In this document: one piece after another, positions 22,891-34,809 of the stretch
How positions within the stretch are numbered: position 1 is the stretch's first letter
How the letters are laid out: every line of letters begins with the position of its first letter
Assembly (NCBI RefSeq): GCF_022201045.2
Contig: NC_068559.1
Span: forward strand, 3,942,501 to 4,006,500
DNA from: Citrus sinensis
Taxonomy: Eukaryota > Streptophyta > Magnoliopsida > Sapindales > Rutaceae
Reading direction: 5' to 3'
Length of the DNA stretch: 64,000 nt
Made by a program: the position numbers and the translations under genes
The notes under the pieces: model-generated
The model's database searches: none
What the model was told of the DNA's origin: nothing
What the model saw: only the letters and a program-made list of their open reading frames with translations

Positions 22891-25115
22891 GGAAGTCTAG
22901 AGCCAGCTGCCAGCAGCAGCAAGCAAATGCATACCATATGGGGGCATATAGAATGGAGAGAGCAAGACATGTTTGTTGCCAACTTTGGTTAAATTCGAGG
23001 TGTAATTAATCAATCAATTAATTGATTATATAGCAAATGAACACACAGCTTAAAATCAATCGATAGATAAATTAATTTTTAATATCTTTTCTTAGATGGA
23101 GAGAGAGAGAGAGAGGTGCTGCAGGGCTAGAGCACATGACAGTGTGCAGCAGTTTTTGATCACCATCAGTCCATCACCATCACATAAAATAATAATTCTA
23201 ACTCTAATAGATACGTGCCTCAACGTGTTTTTGTGCAATTCGAGGAAAAAGTATAGAAGAAGAAAAGCCTTACAAATTTTATATTAGATTATGTTGTTTT
23301 GTGAGTAATTAAAAGAATTTCAATAAAAAGGAAATTAAAGTACAAAGAAAATATAGATATAAGATAAAATATACTGATGAAACGAAAATGTAAAAGGGTG
23401 AAGATAGTTGAAACAAAAATTTTGAATAATAAAGTTTATTGGATAATTCTGAATTAGGGTTTTGATCCCTTTATATAATAACCCTAAATATTGTGAGTTT
23501 ACTAAAATAGGTAAATTTAAAATATTATTTTATAATAAAAACTTTCTAATTAAATAAGAAAAGGAGAACAAATGATGTCCAAATATGAATTGTAAAAAAA
23601 AAAAGATAAAAATTCTAGAAGAAACAAGGAAAATAAGAAAATATTTTAAAACAAAAAAAAAACTAAGAAAGTAGCAGAATTTCTAGTTCAACCATGAGGT
23701 CAAATGGCACAAGTGATTCTAGTTTGATTCGTCTCGTTGCAGACTTCGAAATAATATATTATGCACCGAAAACAAACACCTACAACTCAAGTTATGTCCT
23801 ATGAAAGATATACTATTGGCGAGACACAACCATCCTACATCATATACTATATTAAAATTAAATTTTTTTGTCTATTTTTTAACTTATAAAATAAGGGACT
23901 TCCTTACTATAATTACTCTATTGTATATATTCAAGTTAAATATGTAATAAAGATGGGGTTGGAGAATGATGTACCCATGGGACGTGCACTTGGAAACAAA
24001 CACAAGAAGGAAAAGCCCTAAAAAAATAATAATAATAAAAGAGAAAGAGAAGGCGATGCTGCATGATGATCATGATGTTAATCTGACACCAGGATTCCCA
24101 CACTTGTTCTTTCCAGCACTCTACACGATAAAAATATGTAATAGCTTAACTTTATTTCCATTTTTAATAAGCTGCTTCTTCTCATTTTTCTCTTTGATCG
24201 TTTACCATTTTCTCCATGCAAGGAAAGTGCAATTCCCAAATTTGCAGCCTTTTTCTTTTTTTTTTCCTTTTTATATTTTTCATGGAAGAATGAAGATCAA
24301 TCTCTCTCTCTCTCTCTCTCTCTCCAGTCTTCCCCATTTTTTTAAAATTTAACTTTATATCAAGTACATTTTTATTTGTGTAGCTTTTGAAGGGTTGCAA
24401 TAGGTGGGTTCTTTCTGGCTAGCTAGTCTAGATATAATTTAATTAATTTTGAATATTAATTAAGTAATACTCCCATAATTCTACTTTAATTTACTTTCTT
24501 GTACTCCAGGTTTTCTTGTGTGTTTCATTTATCAATGAGATGGTTTTTTAATTGTGCCCTAGGGCATGCGCTTGTTTTACACGCTTAATCTCTCCGTAAC
24601 CTAAATTTGTCCTTTATTTTATAGAGTGAAGTTAACTTTTGCGATGGTCTTATGCATATAATAAGTATGTCGAAAGGTTGGTTCTATTCCAATTTAGCAT
24701 CTGGCTTTTACTAACTTTCCGATTAAAATAATTTAAAGTGGGCAAGTTGGGTTAAAGACTTAAAGTTAAAGCATTTTTAGGGTACATGGTAAAGACCTAA
24801 TTTATATAAATATTTAATTTTAAAGCATGCACCCTTTAAACTAAGGATCTCAATTCAAGTGTTGAGGCCGCTAGGATTTTCTGAATTGAAGTGTCATTTT
24901 TGAGCATGTCAGATTGTGCTTGACTGGTTGCATTCACCAATAAATGAAAAGACTCTGAATAATGCAGTTGATTGAGCATATACAGTGTACATATGATCAT
25001 AATAACAAGGAAATGCATCCAATGATACTCCAAGTTCCAATAAACATCTATTCGGTTAGTAGCAAAATGATTGTGTTTAATTACATCGATTATTTTTGCT
25101 ATTAAAAAAAATATG

Positions 25116-25150
<35 letters not shown>

Positions 25151-26109
25151 TTATGTTTATTGGGAAGCATGTTTGTAATTAGTTTGAAGATCCTGATCCC
25201 CAATAAATATATTTCGAATGCATAGTATTGAAAATTTTGTTCAAATTACTTTCACATAAATTTTAATTCAAAGAAATATCCAAATTTAGAATGGATGTGG
25301 CATTGAGCTCTCAGAATTCACGAAGACAAATAGTGTCTTTGCCTAGATGAGTTTGTTCTAATTTGAAGTAAAAAAAAAAAAATCCTTTGTGCAAATCGTA
25401 TTACTTCAATATTGTCTTAAGATTGTTAGAAATCACGAGTAATGCAGCAAACAGCGAACCAATTATCTGAAAAACAGCAGCAGAGCGATGCAAGAAACTA
25501 AAATTTAACTGCTTTAATGTGCTAATTCCAAATTTTGGACACCATTACGCCATTAGAACAGATATTATCCGCATGTCCCATGAATCTATAACATGTATGT
25601 TAAACACCATGTCGTTATTTGGTCAATGGCAGAACCAGGATTTAGTCTCTTAATTCCAGAATTGTTTAAAAATGAACTAATAAATTTCAATTTAGTCTCT
25701 AATTTACTGAATTGTTTATTCCAACGGACTCTAGCCTCAGTATAATTCTGCCCTTGCATTGCAGCATAGGGCTAATTTTAACAAAGCTTCTTAATAATGG
25801 TTTTTAAGGGAAATTCTCCTCAATCGCGCAGATAGTAAGATCCCTTTCAATATTTCATTTCTTTGGACTGGCTTTTCCGTGTCTCTGCTTACCCTTTTGG
25901 CAAGAAGCCATTAGGCCATTAATAGACCCTTGGCTTCTCCAAAACCAAAAAGTTTTAAGTATTAAATATAAGACACATAAATTGTACAATGAATCTTTCT
26001 CTGAGTACAAATTTATATCCAAGGAATATTCTCAAGGTGTTTCTGATGTATTCAACAACAAGAAGGGCAATAAAACTGGAAGTGGGTGATATCTGAAATC
26101 CAAGATTAA

Positions 26110-26302
26110 GCAAAGGATTTTTGTAACTTTAGAGTTCAATATATTCCTAGACATTGAAATGTCATTGTCCATTCTTTAGTTAAATCAGCTCTAGAGTATG
26201 ATGAATCTATGTTTGGATGAGTACATTCCTAGCAAAATTTATGTATCTTTTTCAATTTTTTAATCAATGAAGGTTATGATTCCTTATCAAGAAAAAAAAA
26301 AC
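26110..26302 (+). mobile_element. Degenerate LINE 3' end (RNase H tail plus A-tail)
   Basis: With stops ignored, the plus strand reads FRVQYIPRH, NVIVHSLVKSALEYDESM, resembling the end of the RNase H domain of plant non-LTR retrotransposons (normally xVAHxLAKxAL). A short 3' region and an A10 tract at 26292-26301 follow. The fragment is short and decayed, so this is a tentative call. Confidence 0.4.
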
Positions 26303-26925
26303 ATTTTGGATATTATAGTACTCCACCTTAAAAAACAAAGGTTTTAAATCACCAAGTATATATGAAAAAGGGTAATAGACAAGATATAATCCCTCTCTCC
26401 TATCCTTTTTTTCTAAAAGTATAATTGGGATTTTCGGGGCCCTTAAAATGTCAAAAAGTTAATGAAATATTTTCTGAGTTAGATTACTTGCTTTACACAT
26501 ATATCATTATTCTTTCCAAAACTGAAATGCTTTCGATTTAAATTCCTGCTAAATTGCTAATTAGCAACTGTCTTGTCACTAAAATCTAGCTTACAATTTT
26601 GCAATAGCTTGATACATAAGCATTGTGATTCATGTTTCCACATATAGTGGACCATATGTAGGAGACTGATTGACTGAATAAAAAGAGAAACATATAGAAA
26701 GAAAGAAACAAACAAACCGGCGCACTAACAAAATTACTATCAAATTTAATCTATGTATATAATATAAACTCAACTAGAGTCATCAATTGGATCAACATAA
26801 GACTGTTTACTTTTCTCTTTTCTTTTTGAATGTTACTTTTTGACTGACTTGATTACTTTCTCTTAGATCTTAAAGTTAGATTTATAGAGATTTAATTTAG
26901 AAATAAAAGTGAATGCAAGATAATT

Positions 26926-27035
26926 TGGAAATTGAAATATTTTACATTCAATTCATTCCAGGTGTATATTAAAAAATACCTGGAAACTGAAAAATTTTGC
27001 AGTTAATTCATTCCAGGCGTAAATTAAAAAATATT
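26926..27035 (+). repeat. Tandem pair of about 55 bp
   Basis: Two adjacent units, each starting TGGAAA-TGAAA and containing AATTCATTCCAGG and ATTAAAAAATA; offset 55 bp. Function unknown. Confidence 0.7.
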
Positions 27036-30000
27036 GTCGATAATTAAAACTTTAGTGGTATTTTTTTTAAAGTTTTTATATAATAGTATTTTCTAGTATT
27101 ACAATTAAGGCCTACCTAACGTCTAAATCATTATAATTATAACATAGAATAACACAATGATTTACCAAACATAATTTGATATATAATCCATACTACCAGA
27201 CACTTATAAAATATTTATAAGATTAGAATTATGAGTCTCTCGTATTAAGGACGAAGGAAACGTACGTATGTTAACAATAGCACCCAGCGACTAAACTATA
27301 TATACACAGATAACATCGATCTTTTAAGTAGTATGTATATAGTTTTTCACCCCACCGTAAGTAACTGATGAAAGTTCATCTTTTTTCACATTAATATAAT
27401 TATAAACGTCTTTTAATTGCTACAATTATGTATTAGATAAAGCTCAATACAAGGGTTCAGAAGCCATAAGGCGTTTATGTTCAACTTGCCATGTGGGTCA
27501 AAGTCATACGTTATCATCTGCTTGTACGTACAATTAATTTTCTAATTGCATTCTTTGAAAGCTCTGTGTGGTTGCCGTATGCCCCATGGAGCAGTGATAG
27601 GTAGACTGCCTATCATTTTCTAAATAATTGAAGAAAAAATGGAAGCCAAAAAATGAAACAGATCATTTGAAATGTCAAATGAATAAATTAAATTAGCTAG
27701 TGGATAGAATGATGTAGGACATTTACATTTTTGCATCGTCATACAAAATTAAGGAATTCGCCGTTATTATCCGTAGTGTGTAATAATACACTAAATCAAT
27801 TTTAAAATTTTATTAAAAATATTTAAGAGTAAGAAAACACGCGATAATTGTTCATTACTCATTTGAAAAAAGTGGTTTATGAGAAAATTCAAAAACTGAT
27901 AAAAATCCATTTGATGCATTATAAACGTAAGATTGAAAGTGTTTTCGCTATTACAAAAAAACTAGAATTAAGAACATATGAATTTTTTTTAATTTTTTAA
28001 TCTTCTTCGAAACACTAATTTAATTTAGAGATATATTTAGTATTTTTAAAATATTATCTTAGAATCTACTCATATTTTACAAGTAGGAGTTATGATATTA
28101 TAAATCGACACAATAATAGTACAATTGAATGATTTTCTTAGCATAGATGAAAATAAGATCCACTGTACTTATAATCATTTATAATAAATGATATTAGTTA
28201 GATACGAGAACTTAAACTCTTACCCTTGAGACATCAATCACTCAACCATCAAATAACCCATTCATGTTTTAGTCATTTTATAATCAAAAGATTATTTATT
28301 TTAAAATAATAAGATGAGTCAACTTATAACTGATATAATGAGCGCGCAGCTAATTAAAATTATGATTAGGTAAAATTAAACATTTATGAAAGATAAAAAT
28401 CATAACAATTTCACATGCAAACTAGCAATGGCCTTTGCAAAATATGAACAAAAATAAATGTGTCAGCCAGGTAACAATTTTTAACAGTAACGTAGAGATG
28501 AAAAATGTAAAGAAACAAAAGGTGAGGTACATACAAGACGAGGCTGACACCCTGTTCTGTTGTTTTGATGTCAACCCTAAAATTCAATTGGTGGCCGTAT
28601 TTGGACAGCTAAAGATTCTTACAATTGAAATTGACTAATCGATAGAACAATCAAATAAACTTACAAGCATTATTGGAAATCCTTTGTTAGCTGGTCGTTC
28701 CCAAATGGGTCTATATATTAACCCTACTGTCTAGTAATTAGTGAAGCTATACAGCATTTATATATTGAGTTTTAATTTAGAGTTCTCTTGTTAAGAAAAG
28801 GAAAAAAAAAAAAAAACACTTAATTTAGAGGTGAGCGATATTTGATTAGTTTGGTTCAGAATTATCTGAACCAATCTTAACCAGCAAAACAAATCCAACC
28901 GAATTAGAAATGATTAATTGATTCAAAATTTCTTGAACCAATTCTAAATCGTTGTTAACTAACGTGAGTTAATACTTAAGGCTGAGCATGGATCGATTAA
29001 CACTTAATTAATTCATCCAACCTGCACAATGAGTTGGGATAATTTTTTTATATGCATATTCTTTTTTCCATAGCTAATTTTGCTCCAAAAAAACATATTT
29101 ACGGCGGCTGGTTGGGAAAAAAAAAAAAGATATTTCTACCCTAGGTATTGAGAAAACACATTTACAATGACTTTTTACTTATTTTGACTGTATTTGACAA
29201 TCACAAAAAGTATATATATTTTTTTATAATGATAAAAACTCAACCAGCATAAGTGCAAGTTGGATTGATTGGAATGGACTAATCCTGAGACTGATTTTCA
29301 TATGTGAAAATAAATTTAATTATTATTTTAATAAATTAAATAACACAGTTCTGAAGCTAAGACTTACAGCATATTGCATAACCTAACAGGACATATCTTA
29401 TGACAATTTTTATGATGAAGATGGAAAATCAATAAACAAATGCAATTGATTTACTCAAATATATTAATTTTCTCTAAATCAATTGCATAATTTTCTCGAA
29501 TTTCCTAACTGATTTTCGAAAAAAGGACTTCAACAGTGCTATATATAAGACTAGACATTTTTAACTGTGCTTGTTTTAGTTCGATTTGTTGAGGTGCCAC
29601 AACAAAAGTATTTTGTGTAGGGCTCGTTTCGGTTTGTCATATGGATCATACAGACGAGATGGCTCATTAAACTATTTAAGAATTTAAGACATAAGAAAAT
29701 TAAACAATAGACCTTTAGATCAATATGCTCTTATACTCTACTAAATTACCATTTTTAGTAAGAAACCAAATAACAGTATTTAAAATTTTCTTTTTTCTAA
29801 AAAATAATAATAGCATTAATTAGCCAATCCTAAATTTTTTAATTGTAGCCATTCTTTTTTTAAAATTTTAATGCAATGCTTTTGTTAACTAGCAGTCTAG
29901 CAGGTTCCAAAGGATTCAAATTATATTTTAAGGAACTAGTAGCAATTATATTTACAGTAAATGAAAGCAATTTGAAAAACGTTTGAACTTTGTTCGAATT

Positions 30001-30732
30001 TTTCTGATGTTTGCGCGCGGTTTGATCTTGTGAGTTATCAAGGGTACTTATGAAATATATAATTATTTCCTTTTGTAAAGTTAGATTCTTGCCCTAACCC
30101 TAATAACTGAAAATGTAGTTAAAGCGAGGTGATTAAAATATTTAAGGGAGGGAAAAAAAAAAAGAATATGTATACATGTACACACGCAAAAAGATGAACA
30201 CAAGTGGTAATAATATGGGCGGTTGCTGAATGGACAGAAGTAGTGCAGGTGAATTAGGTAGCAAAGCAGCATGGATTATTCCAAAATCTAAACAGAAAAG
30301 GATGAAGCTGAGAATCTCACTTAGTTTGCTTAAGCAAAGAAGAAATATATGAAATGAATTAGTAATAAAATATGATTGTTAAAAAAGGATATTAAAGAGC
30401 TAGCTAGCCAGGAAAAAGAAATATAAAAAGAAATAAATTATGATAAAATTATTCTTTATTTGTTACTTTACTTGAGAAAAGAAAAAGAATAAAATAGATA
30501 GGGGGGGCATAGAGGAATCCATATATTTCCAAACACTTGGAGACAAAAATGAGCTTCAGAATAGAAAAGCAACCTTTGCTTTACGACCCAGAAAAGGAGA
30601 TTTCAAAGCTCACCAAACCACAAGGTTAGCTTAGGAAACTGCGTGGTTACTAGCCCAACTCACAAAACACAACACATCCCCATTTTTTTTTTTTAATTTC
30701 TTTTTCTCGCTCTCTCTCTCTCTTGGCGGTGT

Positions 30733-30741
30733 CTATATTTA
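30733..30741 (+). promoter_or_regulatory. Probable TATA element of MIR160 transcript
   Basis: CTATATTTA lies just after a (CT)n stretch (30709-30724) and about 440 bp before the hairpin, a usual distance for plant pri-miRNA starts. It is followed by a CT-rich leader-like region. Confidence 0.35.
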
Positions 30742-31164
30742 GTGGCAAAGGTTGAGGGGGTTGCAATTACTTCAACCCCACATCTTCCTTCTTTCTCTCA
30801 CAAAAATAAATTTAAAAAAACCACAAAAAAAAAATTGGCCTAGCTTCTATCTTCCTTCATCCCCTATGTTTAGCTTCTTGTCTTTGCTTGTTTCATGCCA
30901 ATTTCAAAGGGCATGTGTTCAAATAACTTGAACACCCCACAATTAATTTGATTATGAACCTCATGAGCTCCTAATATTTGCCTCAGATCTCTGTTTATCT
31001 ACTTAAATCTTTTCTAGCTCTGGATATTTATGATCATGAAGCACCACAAGGCATTTCTTGTCCATGCAAACATTCAGAATCCCATTAATTGATGCACATA
31101 TTCGTTAACACATGCATATATGAGTTACAAAATCATGCATATTATACCTATGTCTATATATTTA

Positions 31165-31262
31165 TAATTATGTGCCTGGCTCCCTGTATGCCATTTGCAG
31201 AGTCAATCGAAACATCGATGGCCTCCGTGGATGGCGTATGAGGAGCCATGCATATTCCATGT
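31165..31262 (+). ncRNA. MIR160: MIR160 precursor hairpin
   Basis: The 21 nt at 31173-31193 match mature miR160 exactly as I know it (TGCCTGGCTCCC, then TGTATGCCA). The 3' arm at 31234-31254 (GCGTATGAGGAG, then CCATGCATA) matches the conserved miR160* with one change and pairs with the 5' arm, leaving the standard 2-nt offset. A small inner stem (ATCG, then CGAT) closes the loop. miR160 guides cleavage of mRNAs for the auxin response factors ARF10, ARF16 and ARF17 in land plants, and so acts in root-cap, leaf and flower development. No protein frame covers it. Confidence 0.95.
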
Positions 31263-34200
31263 ATAATATATACCCATAGATATGGATTCTTGATTTTTTT
31301 TTGCAGGTTAATTTTTTTTTCATTTCTTCCAACTTGAGAAGGGCAGCATTGTAATTTTGTAAGATGCAGGGTTCACTCTTTGTGCCTAAAAGGTACAATC
31401 AATCTCTCATGTTCTTCTTTAATTCTTTCGAATTAGTCCTTTTATGGATTTTAGGGTTTCAGTGATGAGACATTCTGTGAAAGCATAATTAATATCCATG
31501 ACACCTGTAACGAGGAATTGTATATTACACTGAATTTGACATCACAAGAGTTTCATCAGCTAATTAAATGTTTCCCATTTTATTGATCCATCATCTTATT
31601 ACACACTCACGTTTACTGCAGTTATTAAACATATAATTGCATGTGTCTTTGCCAAATTTCCTAATTAAAGCTAGATGTTCAGTATCAACAGGTTTTCTAA
31701 TTAATCAGACAACAAAAACCCCATCAATCTAGCTTGTGATGGGTTGATTTTGTCTGAAGTGTAGAGAAAATTAAATTAAGATTGTCTTTTGTTTGAACTT
31801 AATTTGTTTAATGATACCAACTACTGTTGCTTAACATGCAATCATATTTATTAATCAATGCTCTCCATCTTTAAGCGCAAATTAAGGTCTAAAGAAAAAC
31901 CAGAAAATTAACTTAAGTAATATTAGGCCACAACACGCATTGTTTAACATATTAATTATTGGCTTGGCTTTGGACAAGTCCAGCAGTTGAGGAATTGTTA
32001 ACATAATAAAAAATAATAATAATCCCTTTGATCATCTAGGCCGTTGATTAAGACTATTCTCCTTGTCAGATCATGAGGTCACTGCTCAGGTATAATGAAG
32101 TGAAGAGTGATTAAAATGCTTTAGGGTTATATGATCTGCAAACATTACTTGCATAGTGATAGATAGGGCAAAGCCCCCCGCCCCGCCCCACTCGCCCCCC
32201 CCCCCCCCACCCCCGACCCAAACCAAGAGTCTGTCTTTCTTTTGTAATAATTAAATATAAAAAGATGAATCGATATGTATCGGAATTATGATTATGTATA
32301 TATTCTGGGATTTTTGATTGAGAAATTAAGAAAAAGAAAGAATTATATATATATTCTGGGGAAAGTAAAAGAGAAGGAGCGCCGAGCGGTGGTGGATTAT
32401 GATTATGATTGTAGCTTTTTACTAGGGAATCACACACATGCATGGACCACTGAACTGATCATCAGCCAGCTGATCTATCTCTTTGATTGGCTCTTGGGGA
32501 ATATATGTTCATCATACGGTCAAAGCAAGTCAATAAAGTTTTGATCAGGGGAAGCAGAAGATTTATTGATTATAGCCCTATAACCTTGCTCCGTGGGACC
32601 ACACCATACACACTTTCAAGATCTCCTGAAATTTCAAATAGATTTTCAAGATCACAAACATATGCATGGTTTTTGTTCACTTTTCATTTTTATTTTTTCT
32701 ACAGATAGACCCAGCTTTAAAGCTTAATCTATAGAAACATTCTCTCTGGTTTTTGACTGAACACAGGTTTTAAATCCTAATAAAATTTAGAACAGTAAAA
32801 AATTAAACAGTATTATAAAGAAAAAGCTTTGATTACTTGGGGGGGGTCCACCATTTTACTCTCTTTGTTCCAATGAAGGAAAATGATCATATTCTTTGAT
32901 TCTTGAGATTGCTGAATTAATATTATTTATAGTAATTGATGAGCACGCTTTGATTTCTAATGCAATGATTTCAGGTTTTGAAAAAAAAATCTGCAAGCTG
33001 CAGGGATTACGTTTATTTCCTTAATGGAGATAACGTTTAGCCAGATTATTTTGTTTCTTTTTATCAGTATAGCTCAGAGATTTACAGTAATAAATATAAC
33101 ACTTGCTTCTTGTAAGAACAAAGACTTAAGTGATAATATTCTGAATAGGTTGGCATGGCTCCCATTCATTCATGGTAAGAATTCTATATCTTGGTTAATG
33201 GGCATCACCAGTTTTGTAGTTAAGGAAGATCATATGTGTGTGTGTTGAGAATAATTATTGAATATGCCTGTTAGCTTTTTGTATTTTATTAGGCTGGAAA
33301 TAGCCTGATTGTTGAGTTTGAGGGTACTAATATTCTCTGGTAAGAAAGAGGCCACTTTGTTCCAAAATAGGGAACAAAATGTGTCTTCTTTTCCAGCCTC
33401 TAGAAAATTAGACTTGTAGGTGGAGAGATAAAGTGAAGAGATGATGATCTTAAAGTTGCTTTGACTAGATTTTTCTGCATCGTAGAAGATGTAGTGTCTC
33501 CAAATGTCAGATACTCCTCAAAATTAATCTTCACTGAATAATAATTTAATTTTTATTATGTACCCTCGGGCCGGGGCTGTAGGCTTTGCCAGTCGATGTG
33601 TGACCAGCGACCAGAAAAGTTTCGTACAACATGTACATTGTAAATTAATTTATTGCATTTGTATTGTAATGTTCTTGGCTAGATCAAATAGGTCATGCAA
33701 GCCCTTGAAAACACTGTTCCTTTTATCGAGATGCCAGTTAATTTAGCTGAAGTATAGGGCTTGATTGCTATTGAGATTGTGCAGATATAATTTAAAAGTT
33801 ACAAGTTACAATAATAAATATTAGTTATTGTATTTATAATTTAGTAGTAAACTAATTATTATACGTTGAAAGTTAAGTTGATTTTTATACTGCTTTAATA
33901 AAAAATTTATAACATCTTTATTATTTTTGTCTAAATTATTATTTAAAAAATTATATTTATTATATAATATTAATATTTATTTCATAGTTACAATTCATTT
34001 TTTTCCACAACAATTGTGGAATTAAAAGTTCCAGCACTTCAATACTAAACATGGCTTTAAGACATATATAGAAATTAAAGGGAAAATTCATGTTCAAAAA
34101 TAGCTCTAGAGTTAAGTTGTCCGGCCCTATGCTTATATACTCAGTGCACAATTTATTTTCAACTGGTGTGAGATAATCTCCTTAAACTAAATTTCTTTTT

Positions 34201-34809
34201 TCTAGTTATTGTAACTTACATAATGTATGAGTTAAACTATGAAACCATGTAAAAATTCATGGCCCAAAACTATCATATTAAAATTTAACTTATGAGTTAA
34301 GTGTTGTTACCCAAACTCATAGTTGAGGATTGCCCTCAGACTAGTCCAAGAACTAACCCTCAACTTTTAAGTATAAATTTTGTTTTTAGAAAATTAAAAA
34401 GTATGAATTAAATCGTGGACTCTTACATTAGTTACCCATGTTATTTTTTTACATGGTTGAAAACTGTCAAGATATGAGACCTTCTCATCAGAACAAAATC
34501 TGACTTTTTCTTATAAAAAAGAAAAAAAGATTAAAAAAATGAGCAATAAATTAAAATATGTTCGTATAATATTAAAATACAAAGTGCCCATGATAATTGG
34601 CAGAACAGAAGAAAATTTCTGGTAATAAATGGTGAGAATTGCCTTCATTAATTAATTAATCATGTCTGAGTCCAGTATTAATTTGCAAGGTACAACTTTT
34701 AAGCATTGATTTCTTTGCTCTATTTTTTAACAAATTTTTTTCTTTTTTGTGATTGTTATCTAATCTCTATCACGCACAAAGTTTTATATACTCATAACGG
34801 GTACAGCCG
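31263..34809. other. Intergenic between MIR160 and the RLCK cluster
   Basis: No coding gene recognised. The first few hundred bases may belong to the pri-miR160 transcript. There is a C-rich tract at 32166-32217, and AT-rich sequence otherwise. Small frames at 32275-32708 and 33558-33746 lack homology that I can name. Confidence 0.5.
32166..32217. repeat. C-rich tract (poly-C)
   Basis: About 50 bp that is nearly all C, including a run of about 14 C. The G-rich strand has several G runs and could form a G-quadruplex. Isolated in otherwise AT-rich DNA. Confidence 0.9.

Larger units (their letters stand above)
19620..30700. other. Long AT-rich region without a recognisable gene
   Basis: About 11 kb between the hAT element and the MIR160 promoter. 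No frame shows a domain I know. It holds microsatellites: (TTTA)n at 20191-20220, (CT)n at 22853-22888, (TC)n at 24301-24324, and (TA)n(GA)n at 25118-25150. There is a MITE-like element (20344-20860), a 55-bp tandem pair near 26926, and a LINE 3' end near 26300. A weak palindrome of TGTTTGG-type ends spans about 20067-20290. The rest could be distal regulatory sequence of MIR160 or simply intergenic. Confidence 0.5.

Noticed and set aside
22627-22992. 121-codon frame over a (CT)n tract
   Set aside because: Most of it is the microsatellite; no family match and no supporting splice or promoter signs.
28435-28638. 67-codon plus-strand frame
   Set aside because: No recognisable domain, signal or gene context.
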